From Chloroflexota bacterium (GTDB lineage: Bacteria > Chloroflexota > Anaerolineae > Anaerolineales > Villigracilaceae): 48,390 nucleotides of DNA. The notes under the pieces were generated by a model that searched no databases, had not been told where the DNA came from, and saw only the letters and a program-made list of their open reading frames with translations. Below, in pieces: positions 15,105 through 22,985 of the stretch. Numbering within the stretch: position 1 is the stretch's first letter; each line of letters opens with the position of its first letter. Made by a program: the position numbers and the translations under genes. Where the stretch lies: assembly GCA_016235425.1 (NCBI GenBank), contig JACRLC010000048.1, forward strand, positions 1-48,390, in the 5' to 3' direction.

Positions 15105-15601
15105 TCTGCCTCCTCGGAGGGATAAACCCAGCGCGCCAGGTCGCGCATGAACGCATAAACTGGAATGGCGAGCAACATATTCAATAGAAGACTCGGTAAA
15201 GTAACCAGGCCAAGCACATCGCCCAATTGCAGGGGCGTGCCGGAAAGGGTAAGAAACGCATACGACATAAAATGTATGAATAACGTGCCCATGAGGGTCA
15301 CACTGAACATTGCCAGTAACGGAGCTTGCCAGACGCGTCGTTGCAATAATTGCGCCAGGTACACAACAGCAAGGTAGCCAATCAGCACGATCAGCCACGG
15401 CATACGCGTTACAAAACCGGCGAGGATACCTGCCAGGAGCGCCCAATGCCAGGCAGATGCCACGCGCTCCTGCAATGCCCACGCCGCCAGCAGGATCAGG
15501 ATCAAATCCGCATAGCCGGAAAGCAAACTGACCTGGCTGACGATGGCCGATTGAAGCATGACCGCCAGCCCAAGCAAAGGAAACGCGACCAGGTTACGCA
15601 T
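15101..15601 (-). CDS. mreD: rod shape-determining protein MreD
   Basis: A 166-residue integral membrane protein with about five hydrophobic segments (MRNLVAFPLLGLAVMLQSAI at the start, LIVLIGYLAVVYLAQLL, LPSLLLNMLLAIPVYAFM near the end). The final LLLNMLLAIPVY segment is a common MreD feature. MreD links MreC and MreB to peptidoglycan synthases in the elongation complex. It starts seven bases after the mreC stop and its stop overlaps the PBP2 start, so it is firmly placed within the operon. MreD sequences diverge widely; context carries much of the assignment. Confidence 0.88.
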   Translation of the reverse strand: MRNLVAFPLLGLAVMLQSAIVSQVSLLSGYADLILILLAAWALQERVASAWHWALLAGILAGFVTRMPWLIVLIGYLAVVYLAQLLQRRVWQAPLLAMFSVTLMGTLFIHFMSYAFLTLSGTPLQLGDVLGLVTLPSLLLNMLLAIPVYAFMRDLARWVYPSEEAE

Positions 15602-15607
15602 GTTGGA

Positions 15608-16453
15608 TCAAGGGGATGTTTCTGGCACGAGCGGGGAGATATCCACCGGGCGGAAGTTGGTGATGACCAGGACGATCTCCAGCCGGGTAAAATCCACCGC
15701 GGGCTGGACCGTGGCTTGCTGGAACAACTCGTACTCAAAACTGCGAACGGTCACAACCTGCCCAAGGATGAGATCAGGCGGGTAACCGCCGCCCAGTCCC
15801 GAGGTCAGGATAAGATCGCCCGGTTCCACGACCACATTCTGGGAGATCATATCGAGGGTCAAATCCCCGGTGACCGAACCAAGCAGGGCCGCGTCGGTAT
15901 TCGCGTTTTGCAGGCGGACGTTGACCGTCGAGGCAGGGTCGGTAATCAACTGAACGCGCGCCGCATCTGCGATCACCGCGTCCACGCGGCCAACCAGACC
16001 CTGATTGGTGACCACCGGCATACCTCGGCGAATATCATCATTCGAGCCGCGGTTGATGATGATGTAATGCAAAAACGGACTGGGATCGCGCCCGATCACC
16101 GCCGCGGCTTTGTAGGTGCTCTCCGGGCTGGCACGCGAGAAATCCACCAGTGCGGCGAGTATCTCGGTGGTGCTTACGCGTTGCTGTAGTTCGATCACCT
16201 GTGCCTGCAATTGGGATACCTGCGATTCAAGCTCGGCATTGCGCGTTCGCAAGGAAACGATATCGCGCGGGGCAGTGACGAAATCCTGAATGCCCTGGTA
16301 GCGCGTGGAAATCCAGGTTTGAATGCCAACCAGGGATGTAGTGAATTGATTGGACGCGGAGCTGAAAGCGCCGCCGAGCGCAAGCACAAGGATGCCCCCC
16401 ACTACAAGAAATATGATCGTCGTTTGCAAAGAGCGTGAAAATAGATCCTTCAT
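15608..16453 (-). CDS. mreC: rod shape-determining protein MreC
   Basis: A 281-residue bitopic protein: a short cytoplasmic start (MKDLFSRSLQ), one membrane helix (about 11-32), a coiled coil (about 62-96, with SLRTRNAELESQVSQLQAQV) and the double beta-barrel domain with AAVIGRDPSPFLHYIIINRGS, GMPVVTNQGLVGRV, ARVQLITDPAS and LILTSGLGGGYPPDLILGQV. MreC acts outside the membrane and activates PBP2-RodA. It lies 45 bases after mreB and just before mreD. Length and motifs are typical. Confidence 0.93.
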   Translation of the reverse strand: MKDLFSRSLQTTIIFLVVGGILVLALGGAFSSASNQFTTSLVGIQTWISTRYQGIQDFVTAPRDIVSLRTRNAELESQVSQLQAQVIELQQRVSTTEILAALVDFSRASPESTYKAAAVIGRDPSPFLHYIIINRGSNDDIRRGMPVVTNQGLVGRVDAVIADAARVQLITDPASTVNVRLQNANTDAALLGSVTGDLTLDMISQNVVVEPGDLILTSGLGGGYPPDLILGQVVTVRSFEYELFQQATVQPAVDFTRLEIVLVITNFRPVDISPLVPETSP

Positions 16454-16498
16454 ATCAACGTACTATACCAGCAAAACCACACACAGTGCGGCGCGTTT

Positions 16499-17566
16499 TT
16501 AAATACTATGACGCGTACTGCCGCGTTCCAACCCCACCAGGTAACGCATCAAGGCTTCATCTTCAAAGACCGTAGCCGCGCCGCGAGCCACACAGGTAAG
16601 AGGATCCTCCGCAACCCACACGCGCAGTTTCAGATCGTCCGTGAGGCGTTCGGCAAGTCCCTGCAAAAGAGCGCCGCCGCCCGCGAGGCAGATACCAATA
16701 TCCATGAGATCAGCCACGATTTCCGGGGGAATCTCATCCAAGGCGTCGCGCACCGTATCGAGGATCACTTGCACGGAACCAGAAAGCGCTTCGCGAATTT
16801 CCACGGAAGAGACTTCAATGGTTTCAGGCAGGCCAGTGACCAGATTTCGTCCGCGCACTTCCATCGTCTTTTCGGGTTGCAGCGAATACGCGGAGCCAAT
16901 CTGCCATTTGACTTGTTCGGCAATTCCTTCGCCGATCAAAAGGTTATATTTGTTCCGCAGATACTGGACGATATCCTGGTCCATTTCATCGCCCGCAACG
17001 CGCAGTGACCGCGAAGCGACAACGCCGCTCATGGACATGACCGCCACTTCGGTGGTCCCGCCGCCGATGTCAACCACCATCGAACCGCGAATCTCGCCGA
17101 TGGGCAGACCCGCTCCCAACGCCGCCGCGATTGGTTCCTCGATCATCATGGCCTGGCGCGCGCCCGCGGCCATCACCGCATCATAGACGGCGCGCTTTTC
17201 CACTTCCGTCACGCCTGTGGGAATGCCAACCACCACGCGCGGGCGCGGCAATGGAACCATGCTTTGTTCGTGAACCTTGCCGATGAAATATTCAAGCATA
17301 ACCTGCGTTACGTCAAATTCAGAAATGACGCCGTCGCGAATCGGGCGCACCACCATCACATTTCCGGGAGTGCGGCCAACCATTTCCTTGGCCTCCAGAC
17401 CGATGGCCAGGGGTTGGCGTAATTTTTTATCAACAGTTACCCAGGAAGGCTCATTAATAACAATCCCCTTGCCGCGTACATGGACAAGCGTGTTCGCGGT
17501 GCCAAGGTCGATGGCAATATCCAGAGAAAAAAGGCCTAACAGCCAGTTGATTGGGTTGAAGGCCAA
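16499..17566 (-). CDS. mreB: rod shape-determining actin MreB
   Basis: A 355-residue bacterial actin. Phosphate 1 loop IAIDLGTANTLVHVRGKGIV, MVGRTPGNVMVVRPIRDGVI, phosphate 2 loop MVVDIGGGTTEVAVMS and the adenosine motif ICLAGGGALLQGLAERL are all present, as is the amphipathic N-terminus MAFNPINWLLGLF that can bind membrane. MreB filaments guide sidewall synthesis. It is the first gene of the minus-strand wall block, with an extended -10 promoter at 17617-17625 and a leader of about 45 bases containing GAGGAG before the ATG. Its presence suggests a rod or filament-forming cell. Confidence 0.95.
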   Translation of the reverse strand: MAFNPINWLLGLFSLDIAIDLGTANTLVHVRGKGIVINEPSWVTVDKKLRQPLAIGLEAKEMVGRTPGNVMVVRPIRDGVISEFDVTQVMLEYFIGKVHEQSMVPLPRPRVVVGIPTGVTEVEKRAVYDAVMAAGARQAMMIEEPIAAALGAGLPIGEIRGSMVVDIGGGTTEVAVMSMSGVVASRSLRVAGDEMDQDIVQYLRNKYNLLIGEGIAEQVKWQIGSAYSLQPEKTMEVRGRNLVTGLPETIEVSSVEIREALSGSVQVILDTVRDALDEIPPEIVADLMDIGICLAGGGALLQGLAERLTDDLKLRVWVAEDPLTCVARGAATVFEDEALMRYLVGLERGSTRHSI

Positions 17567-17616
17567 AATAGGCTCCTCGAAGAGATTCTACGCAAAAACC
17601 AGCCTTTGCGCGGGTT

Positions 17617-17625
17617 ATTATACCA
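17617..17625 (-). promoter_or_regulatory. extended -10 promoter of the mreB block
   Basis: Read on the minus strand this is TGGTATAAT, a TGn-extended -10 ideally placed about 50 bases before mreB. No strong -35 is apparent, as expected for extended -10 promoters. It should drive mreBCD-mrdA and perhaps minC. Confidence 0.55.
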
Positions 17626-17717
17626 TGAGCATTTATGAATCATTTTGTGAAACCTTGCGCGCACTTTTGGGTTATTATGTTTGCCTTAACCAATACCATA
17701 CCCGTCCGGGAGGGATC

Positions 17718-18572
17718 ATGTCCAAAATCGCGCTTGTCACAGACAGCACTGCTTACATTCCAGAGGAGTTCGTAAAAAAATATAACATTACCGTCACACC
17801 GCAAGTTCTCATATGGGGCGACCAAACCTATCAGGACGGCGTGGATATTATGCCCACCGACTTTTACAGCCGCTTGAAGGACGCGAAGGTTCTGCCCACT
17901 ACATCGCAGGTCTCGCCTGCCGCCATGCAGTCAACCTTCCAATCGCTGGTGGACAAAGGCTATGATGTGCTTGGCATCTTCATCTCAGCGAAACTTTCCG
18001 GTACGATCCAATCTGCGTTGCAGGGAAAGGACGCGATGGGAAGCGCCGGGGAAAAAGTCACCATCGCGGACAGCCAATCCACGGCGATGGCAATGGGTTT
18101 TCAGGTGCTTGCAGTCGCGCGTGCGCTGGAAGGCGGCGCAGATATGAAGGAGTGTGTTCGGATCACTGAAAACGGACACAAACACACCGGAGTCTTTTTC
18201 GCGGTGGATACGCTCGAATTCCTGCATCGCGGCGGACGCATCGGCGGCGCACAGCGTTTCATAGGATCGGTCCTCAACATGAAGCCCATCCTGGCAATCA
18301 AGGAGGGACGCGTGGAGGGCATTGAACGCATCCGCACGAAAAACAAGGCTCATGAGCGCGTGCTTGAATTGGTAGCCGAGCAGGTCAGGGGAAAATCAAA
18401 TATCCGAATCGCGACCCTTCATGCCAACGCGGCGGAAGATGCCAAGGCTTTATTGGCACGCGCGGTCAGTGAGCTCAGCCCTGTTGAGACAATTCTCACA
18501 GAAGTTAGTCCGGTGGTGGGAAATCATGCCGGACCGGGGACAGTCGGTTTGGCTTACATGTTTGATTTGTAA
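17718..18572 (+). CDS. DegV family fatty-acid-binding protein
   Basis: A 284-residue protein with the DegV fold: start MSKIALVTDSTAYIPEEF, then VLPTTSQVSPAAM, ISAKLSGTIQSA, ADSQSTAMAMGFQVL, LEFLHRGGRIGGAQRFIGSVLNMKPIL and the closing VVGNHAGPGTVGLAY. DegV proteins bind a single fatty acid; in Firmicutes the FakB members feed it to the kinase FakA. No fakA-type (DAK-domain) gene is in the window, so the partner is unknown. ATG 17718 has GGGAGGGAT just upstream; a longer in-frame extension running into the mreB gene is not supported. Divergent from mreB; a terminator follows. Confidence 0.9.
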   Translation: MSKIALVTDSTAYIPEEFVKKYNITVTPQVLIWGDQTYQDGVDIMPTDFYSRLKDAKVLPTTSQVSPAAMQSTFQSLVDKGYDVLGIFISAKLSGTIQSALQGKDAMGSAGEKVTIADSQSTAMAMGFQVLAVARALEGGADMKECVRITENGHKHTGVFFAVDTLEFLHRGGRIGGAQRFIGSVLNMKPILAIKEGRVEGIERIRTKNKAHERVLELVAEQVRGKSNIRIATLHANAAEDAKALLARAVSELSPVETILTEVSPVVGNHAGPGTVGLAYMFDL

Positions 18573-18596
18573 GTTTTTGAAAAATCGTTTGTAATG

Positions 18597-18633
18597 AAAC
18601 AAAATTTCCTCTGCACAGAGGGAATTTTGTTTG
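18597..18633 (+). terminator. Rho-independent terminator after degV
   Basis: AAACAAAATTTCCTCT-type left arm (18597-18612) pairs with AGAGGGAATTTTGTTT (18617-18632) across a short loop, with T residues following. One bulge. Confidence 0.65.
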
Positions 18634-18758
18634 TGACACATTTCTGTTTGTTCGCGACAAAGATCACGTCAACCATTTCGCGTGCAACTTTTTTTAATTA
18701 GCCGCATCCAAGACATTAGATCGTCCAAATTTATCCGCTTTCCAAAGGAGAAATGATT

Positions 18759-18959
18759 ATGAAACGCAATATGTCCAACATTGACCGCGTTGTGCGCGTG
18801 GTGCTCGCGGCTGTATTCGCCTATCTGTACTTTGGCGGTATCGTCACCGGCGCGCTTGGCATTGTACTCGTCATCCTCGGCGCGGTGTTCATCCTGACCG
18901 CCGTGCTTGCATTCTGCCCGCTCTACCTGCCTTTCAATCTCAGCACTTACAAAAGCTAA
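18759..18959 (+). CDS. DUF2892 membrane protein (YgaP-like membrane domain)
   Basis: A 66-residue protein beginning MKRNMSNIDRVVRVVLAAVF with two hydrophobic hairpin segments and ending FCPLYLPFNLSTYKS. The pattern NIxRxxRxxxA at the start and CPLYxPxxxS at the end is that of DUF2892, the small membrane domain also found at the end of rhodanese YgaP. The function is unclear; links to sulfur or redox chemistry have been suggested in the family. ATG 18759 is preferred to 18753 for its spacing from AAAGGAG. The next gene encodes a thioredoxin fused to a similar domain. Confidence 0.85.
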   Translation: MKRNMSNIDRVVRVVLAAVFAYLYFGGIVTGALGIVLVILGAVFILTAVLAFCPLYLPFNLSTYKS

Positions 18960-18976
18960 TTCAACACAGCATCGTT

Positions 18977-18999
18977 CCGCCGCAGTGATCCTGCGGCGG
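18977..18999. repeat. short GC hairpin between the DUF2892 genes
   Basis: CCGCCGCA pairs with TGCGGCGG around a seven-base loop, in the 51-base gap between the two DUF2892-related genes. It has no T-run and may attenuate or protect the transcript. Confidence 0.5.
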
Positions 19000-19010
19000 A
19001 TTCATAAATC

Positions 19011-19523
19011 ATGAAAATTTCTGAATTCAAAGAAAAAGTCTCGAAGAATCAAATACCCATCGTGGTTGATTTCTGGGCGCCGTGGTGTGCGCCGTGCCGC
19101 GCCGCCAAACCCATTCTCGAAAAATTGTCTGCTGAATATCAAGGCAGGGTGGATTTCCTGCCCATCAACGCGGACGAGTCGCAGGAAATCCTGCAAAGCA
19201 TGAAGGTATTTGGCATCCCCACCGTTGTCACGTTTCGCGGCGGAAAGGAAGTGGGCCGTGTGGTCGGCGCGCAAAACGAACAAAATTATCGCGGCATGTT
19301 CGAAGCGCTGGCAACGGGACGCGAAGTCAAAGTGCCGCTCACTCCTTTTGATCGTATGCTCCGTCTCGGCGCGGGCGCATTATTCATGATGGTCGGTATT
19401 TCAACAGGCAACTGGCTCGCGGCCGGCATCGGCGGTGTGCTGGCGTTCATGGGAATTTATGATCGCTGTCCAATTTGGCGGGCGATAACGGGATTATTCA
19501 AGGGGAAGGAAAAGTCAGTTTAA
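19011..19523 (+). CDS. thioredoxin-DUF2892 fusion protein
   Basis: A 170-residue protein. Residues 1-105 are a thioredoxin domain with FWAPWCAPCR (Cys26 and Cys29 form the redox pair) and the cis-proline segment FGIPTVVTF. There is no signal peptide, so the active site faces the cytoplasm. Residues about 110-165 form a DUF2892-like membrane hairpin: LTPFDRMLRLGAGALFMMVG, then a second helix, then YDRCPIWRAITG. The thioredoxin is thus tethered to the membrane beside a free-standing DUF2892 protein encoded just upstream. Together they may handle thiol or sulfur-transfer chemistry at the membrane; that is inference from the fusion. Confidence 0.85.
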   Translation: MKISEFKEKVSKNQIPIVVDFWAPWCAPCRAAKPILEKLSAEYQGRVDFLPINADESQEILQSMKVFGIPTVVTFRGGKEVGRVVGAQNEQNYRGMFEALATGREVKVPLTPFDRMLRLGAGALFMMVGISTGNWLAAGIGGVLAFMGIYDRCPIWRAITGLFKGKEKSV

Positions 19524-19562
19524 CGGCAGGCAGGTTGAGGGGCCGATTGGAGGCGTTTTGTT

Positions 19563-19571
19563 TGCTATAAT
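19563..19571 (+). promoter_or_regulatory. extended -10 giving a probable leaderless udk mRNA
   Basis: TGCTATAAT ends only six bases before the uridine kinase ATG at 19578, so transcription would begin at about the A of the start codon. No Shine-Dalgarno sequence lies between. Confidence 0.45.
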
Positions 19572-19577
19572 CGCCGC

Positions 19578-20201
19578 ATGAGTCACAGCGTCCCATTAGT
19601 CATTGGCATCGCGGGCGGTTCGGGGTCCGGCAAAACGACCGTCGCACAGGAAATCCTCAACCGTGTCGGCCCGGATCGAATCGCATACATCCAGCACGAT
19701 TCGTATTACAAAGACCTCACGGGGCTTCCACCGGCGCAACGCGTGGAAGTCAATTTCGATCACCCCCATTCCCTCGAAACCGAATTATTGATCAAACACA
19801 TCGAAGCATTGCGCGACGGTGAGGCTGTGGAGGTGCCAATCTACGACTTCTCCAAGCACAGCCGCACTGCTGAGACCTTCAAGGTCGCGCCGCGCAGGGT
19901 GATCATCGTGGAGGGGATTTTGATTTTTACCGAGCCTGAACTTCGCAAATTATTCGACGTAAAGATTTTCGTGGACACCGACTCGGACCTGCGGTTGATC
20001 CGCCGCCTCCAGCGTGACATCACCGAGCGCGGGCGGACAACTGAATCGGTGATCAAGCAATACATAGGGACGGTGCGCCCGATGCACCTTGAGTTCGTGG
20101 AACCGTCCAAACGATACGCGGACGTGATCATCCCCGAAGGCGGATTCAACGCCGCCGCGCTGGACATGGTGGCGGCGCGGATCGAGGCTCTGTTAAAATG
20201 A
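19578..20201 (+). CDS. udk: uridine kinase
   Basis: A 207-residue P-loop nucleoside kinase that phosphorylates uridine and cytidine to UMP and CMP in pyrimidine salvage. The Walker A GIAGGSGSGKTT lies at residues 10-21; then come YIQHDSYYKDLTGLP, VNFDHPHSLETELL (the nucleoside-binding DHP motif), PIYDFSKHSRT, VIIVEGILIF, the RLIRRLQRDITERGR lid segment and the closing VIIPEGGFN. Length and motifs are standard. The start is leaderless or nearly so (-10 six bases upstream). Cyclophilin follows 62 bases later. Confidence 0.95.
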   Translation: MSHSVPLVIGIAGGSGSGKTTVAQEILNRVGPDRIAYIQHDSYYKDLTGLPPAQRVEVNFDHPHSLETELLIKHIEALRDGEAVEVPIYDFSKHSRTAETFKVAPRRVIIVEGILIFTEPELRKLFDVKIFVDTDSDLRLIRRLQRDITERGRTTESVIKQYIGTVRPMHLEFVEPSKRYADVIIPEGGFNAAALDMVAARIEALLK

Positions 20202-20263
20202 ATCTGCCCAATGGGCGCTTCTGAATTCAAGAACTTATCACAGATAAATAAGGAGATATTTAG

Positions 20264-20776
20264 ATGGCAAAACAATGGACGACCCTACCCGCAATGCAGA
20301 TCGACTCGAAGAAGAAATACAAGGCTCAGATGGAAACCGACAAAGGCACAATGGTGATCGAGCTTTTCGCCGATAAAGCGCCGAAGACCGTTAATAATTT
20401 TGTCTTTCTTGCGCGCGAGGGATTTTACGAAGGCATCACCTTTCATCGTGTGATCGCTGATTTTATGGTGCAGGGCGGCGACCCGACGGGCCGTGGTTCC
20501 GGCGGGCCGGGATATAAATTCGGCGATGAGTTCCATCCTTCGTTGAAGCACGATAAGCAGGGCATGCTCTCGATGGCGAACGCTGGCCCCGGAACGAACG
20601 GCTCGCAATTCTTCATCACCCACGTTCCCACCCCGTGGCTGGACGGCAAACACAGCATCTTCGGCCAGGTGGTTGAGGGACTGGATGTGTTGATGTCCAT
20701 TCCGCCCCGCGACCCGGGCAACGTCAATGCCCCGGCTGTGAAAATTTTGAAAGTGACCATTGAAGAAACAGAGTAA
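20264..20776 (+). CDS. cyclophilin-type peptidyl-prolyl isomerase
   Basis: A 170-residue cytoplasmic cyclophilin. Catalytic and binding segments are present: [25 protein letters not shown] (Arg of FHRV and Gln of QGGD), [17 protein letters not shown] and [15 protein letters not shown]. It accelerates proline isomerisation in folding proteins. There is no signal peptide; the first 18 residues ([18 protein letters not shown]) are an N-terminal extension seen in Chloroflexota and actinobacterial members. ATG follows AAGGAG. Its last 17 bases overlap the next gene. Confidence 0.93.
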   Translation: MAKQWTTLPAMQIDSKKKYKAQMETDKGTMVIELFADKAPKTVNNFVFLAREGFYEGITFHRVIADFMVQGGDPTGRGSGGPGYKFGDEFHPSLKHDKQGMLSMANAGPGTNGSQFFITHVPTPWLDGKHSIFGQVVEGLDVLMSIPPRDPGNVNAPAVKILKVTIEETE

Positions 20777-21452
20777 GGGCAGAAAGGAAGCAGTTAAGCA
20801 GGTTGCAAAACCTTCCAGCAAAAAAGCGGCTCATCGGCCAAAAGCTGGAAGAGTAACAAGAAACAAGGAACGAGTGGAAGTTGAAATTCAAAAAAAGGAA
20901 ATTTCAACTTCCAATTTTTTCAAGAATATTTTGCGCCTGCTTGCTTTGATCGCGGTCGTCGGGATCACGATCTACATTTATGGCATCCGTGACCGCGTCA
21001 GTGAGTTTGCCGCGTATGGGTATCCCGGCATTTTCCTGATCGCCCTGCTCGCAAACGCGACAGTCCTTCTGCCCGCGCCCGGCGTGGCAGTGGTCTTCGC
21101 GATGGGAAGTGTTTTCAATCCCATTGGCGTTGCCCTTGCGGCAGGGACAGGCGGCGCGCTTGGCGAACTCTCCGGTTACCTGGCTGGTTTCAGCGGACAA
21201 GCTGTCGTTGAACGAACGGACATCTACAACCGTTTCCTGCCCTTCATCCAAAAATATGGCGTGTGGGCGATCCTCGTGCTCTCAGCCATTCCAAATCCAT
21301 TCTTCGATATAGCAGGCATCGCCGCGGGCGTGACCAAGATCCCGGTCGGGCGGTTCCTGCTTTTTTGCTGGATCGGCCAGTTGATCAAAATGGCGATGTT
21401 CGCTTACGCGGGCATGTATTCGATTGATTGGATCGAGAAGCTGTATAAATAA
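20760..21452 (+). CDS. VTT/DedA-family membrane protein
   Basis: A 230-residue protein with a very basic, Lys-rich N-terminus (about 50 residues, low complexity) followed by about five hydrophobic segments. The VTT domain motifs are visible: [69 protein letters not shown] and [15 protein letters not shown]. Members flip or move lipids (DedA family) or are called SNARE-associated; the exact substrate is unknown. It starts 17 bases inside the cyclophilin stop, in another frame, implying coupled translation. The long basic tail could contact ribosomes or membranes, which is inference. Confidence 0.85.
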   Translation: MKKQSKGRKEAVKQVAKPSSKKAAHRPKAGRVTRNKERVEVEIQKKEISTSNFFKNILRLLALIAVVGITIYIYGIRDRVSEFAAYGYPGIFLIALLANATVLLPAPGVAVVFAMGSVFNPIGVALAAGTGGALGELSGYLAGFSGQAVVERTDIYNRFLPFIQKYGVWAILVLSAIPNPFFDIAGIAAGVTKIPVGRFLLFCWIGQLIKMAMFAYAGMYSIDWIEKLYK

Positions 21453-21536
21453 GTCACCGTCCTATTGAATTTTTTACGATAATGAATCTCTGTTTATCTT
21501 TGTTCATTTCCGGTTAAATCAACAAAGGAGTCCACT

Positions 21537-22895
21537 GTGAGCGATTACAAAAACATAGACTCGTATCTCGAAAAGAACCTCGATCAAAGCCTTGCCGAAC
21601 TCTCGCGTTACGTCGCACAGCCGAGCATCAGCGCGCAAAATATTGGTCTGAGGGAATGCGCGCAGTTGGTGAAGGAGATGCTCGAAGCACGCGGCTTTAA
21701 AGCCGAGGTTATGCCCACTGAAGGCGCGCCGGTTGTCTTCGCGGAACGCAAGGGCAAATCCGACAAGACCCTGTTGATCTACAACCACTATGATGTCCAG
21801 CCGCCGGAGCCGCTCGAGCTGTGGGAATCGCCGCCCTTCGAGCCGGCCATTCGCGGCGGGAAAATGTATGGCCGCGGCGTGAGCGACGACAAAGGCCACC
21901 TCATGGCGCGCCTCCATGCCATCGATTCCATCCTTGAAACCGAAGGCGATTTGCCCTGCAACATCAAATTCATCATCGAGGGCGAAGAGGAGACGGCGAG
22001 CGTCCACCTGCACGATTTCATCAGGAACCACAAAGAGAAACTCAGCGCGGACGCCTGCATCTGGGAATTTGGCGGTGTGGATCATCGCGGCGTGCCCATG
22101 CAATATCTCGGCCTGCGCGGCATTTGTTACGTCGAGCTGTCGGTCGAGTCGCTGGGAACCGATGTCCATTCGGGGTTGGGTGGCAGTATCTTCCCCAACG
22201 CCGCGTGGCGTCTCGTTTGGGCGCTGAACAGCCTCAAGGGGCCGGATGAACGGATCCGCATCCCCGGATTTTATGACGATGTCAAGCAACCATCCAAACG
22301 CGATCGCGAATTGATGGAAGCCCTTCCCGATGCGGCTGAGGAATACAAATCGCGTTACGGCGTCAAAGAGTTCATCAAAGGTTTGAAAGGCGGGATTGAT
22401 CTCAAAATGGAGGAGGTCTTCACGCCCACCTGCACAATTTGTGGAATCACAAGCGGATATCAGGGTCCCGGCTCGAAGACGGTCCAACCCGCACGCGCTT
22501 CCGCCAAAGTGGATTTCCGCCTCGTACCGGACCAGAAGCCTGATACCGTTTTGAAACAGCTTCGCGCCCACCTGGACGCGGAAGGGTTTAACGATGTGCA
22601 AATCGAATTTCTCGGAGGCGAAGCCGCGGCGCGCACCGACCCGGACGATCCGTTTGTAAAACTGGTCGTGAAAACGTCGGAAGAAGTCTTCGAAATGCCG
22701 ATGCAGCTTGTGCCAACCGTCGGCGGATCGGGACCAAACTACCCATTCGTGCACGACCTCAATCTGCCGGTCGCGACCGCGGGATTGGGCTATCCCGACA
22801 CCAAAGCCCACGCCCCCAACGAAAACATCCGCATTGACTTGTATCTCAAGCACGCGCGGCATATGGCGAGAGTAATCAAAGAGTTCGCGAAATAA
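21537..22895 (+). CDS. M20 family dipeptidase
   Basis: A 452-residue zinc-dependent amidohydrolase of the M20/ArgE/DapE group. Metal-binding segments are YNHYDVQPPEPLELW, MYGRGVSDDKGHL, the catalytic-base region IIEGEEETAS, and the distal YPDTKAHAPNENIR. A dimerisation (lid) domain lies in the middle (about 180-330). The family removes N-terminal amino acids or splits dipeptides; the substrate cannot be told from sequence. Translation starts at GTG (21537) with AAAGGAG upstream. No signal peptide, so it acts in the cytoplasm on imported peptides, which suits the amino-acid transport operon further downstream. Confidence 0.9.
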   Translation: MSDYKNIDSYLEKNLDQSLAELSRYVAQPSISAQNIGLRECAQLVKEMLEARGFKAEVMPTEGAPVVFAERKGKSDKTLLIYNHYDVQPPEPLELWESPPFEPAIRGGKMYGRGVSDDKGHLMARLHAIDSILETEGDLPCNIKFIIEGEEETASVHLHDFIRNHKEKLSADACIWEFGGVDHRGVPMQYLGLRGICYVELSVESLGTDVHSGLGGSIFPNAAWRLVWALNSLKGPDERIRIPGFYDDVKQPSKRDRELMEALPDAAEEYKSRYGVKEFIKGLKGGIDLKMEEVFTPTCTICGITSGYQGPGSKTVQPARASAKVDFRLVPDQKPDTVLKQLRAHLDAEGFNDVQIEFLGGEAAARTDPDDPFVKLVVKTSEEVFEMPMQLVPTVGGSGPNYPFVHDLNLPVATAGLGYPDTKAHAPNENIRIDLYLKHARHMARVIKEFAK

Positions 22896-22897
22896 AG

Positions 22898-22973
22898 TTG
22901 GAGTCCAAAGTCTTCGCGAAGCACCCCAGTGGGGCCAGACTTTGGCGCAACGTCGAGAGACGTTGGACTCCAA
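22898..22973. repeat. nested palindrome before the histidine kinase
   Basis: TTGGAGTCC (22898-22906) pairs with GGACTCCAA (22965-22973), and within it CCAAAGTCT (22905-22913) pairs with AGACTTTGG (22937-22945). It fills the gap between the M20 peptidase and the kinase gene and resembles the GACTTCGGACTCC sequence near 7535. Confidence 0.55.
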
Positions 22974-22985
22974 AATAATGGAAAC

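Noticed and set aside
15105..15482. N-terminal extension of the PBP2 frame to 881 residues
   Set aside because: The extension runs through mreD in another frame; the ATG at 15104 overlaps the mreD stop and gives a proper short tail plus membrane helix.
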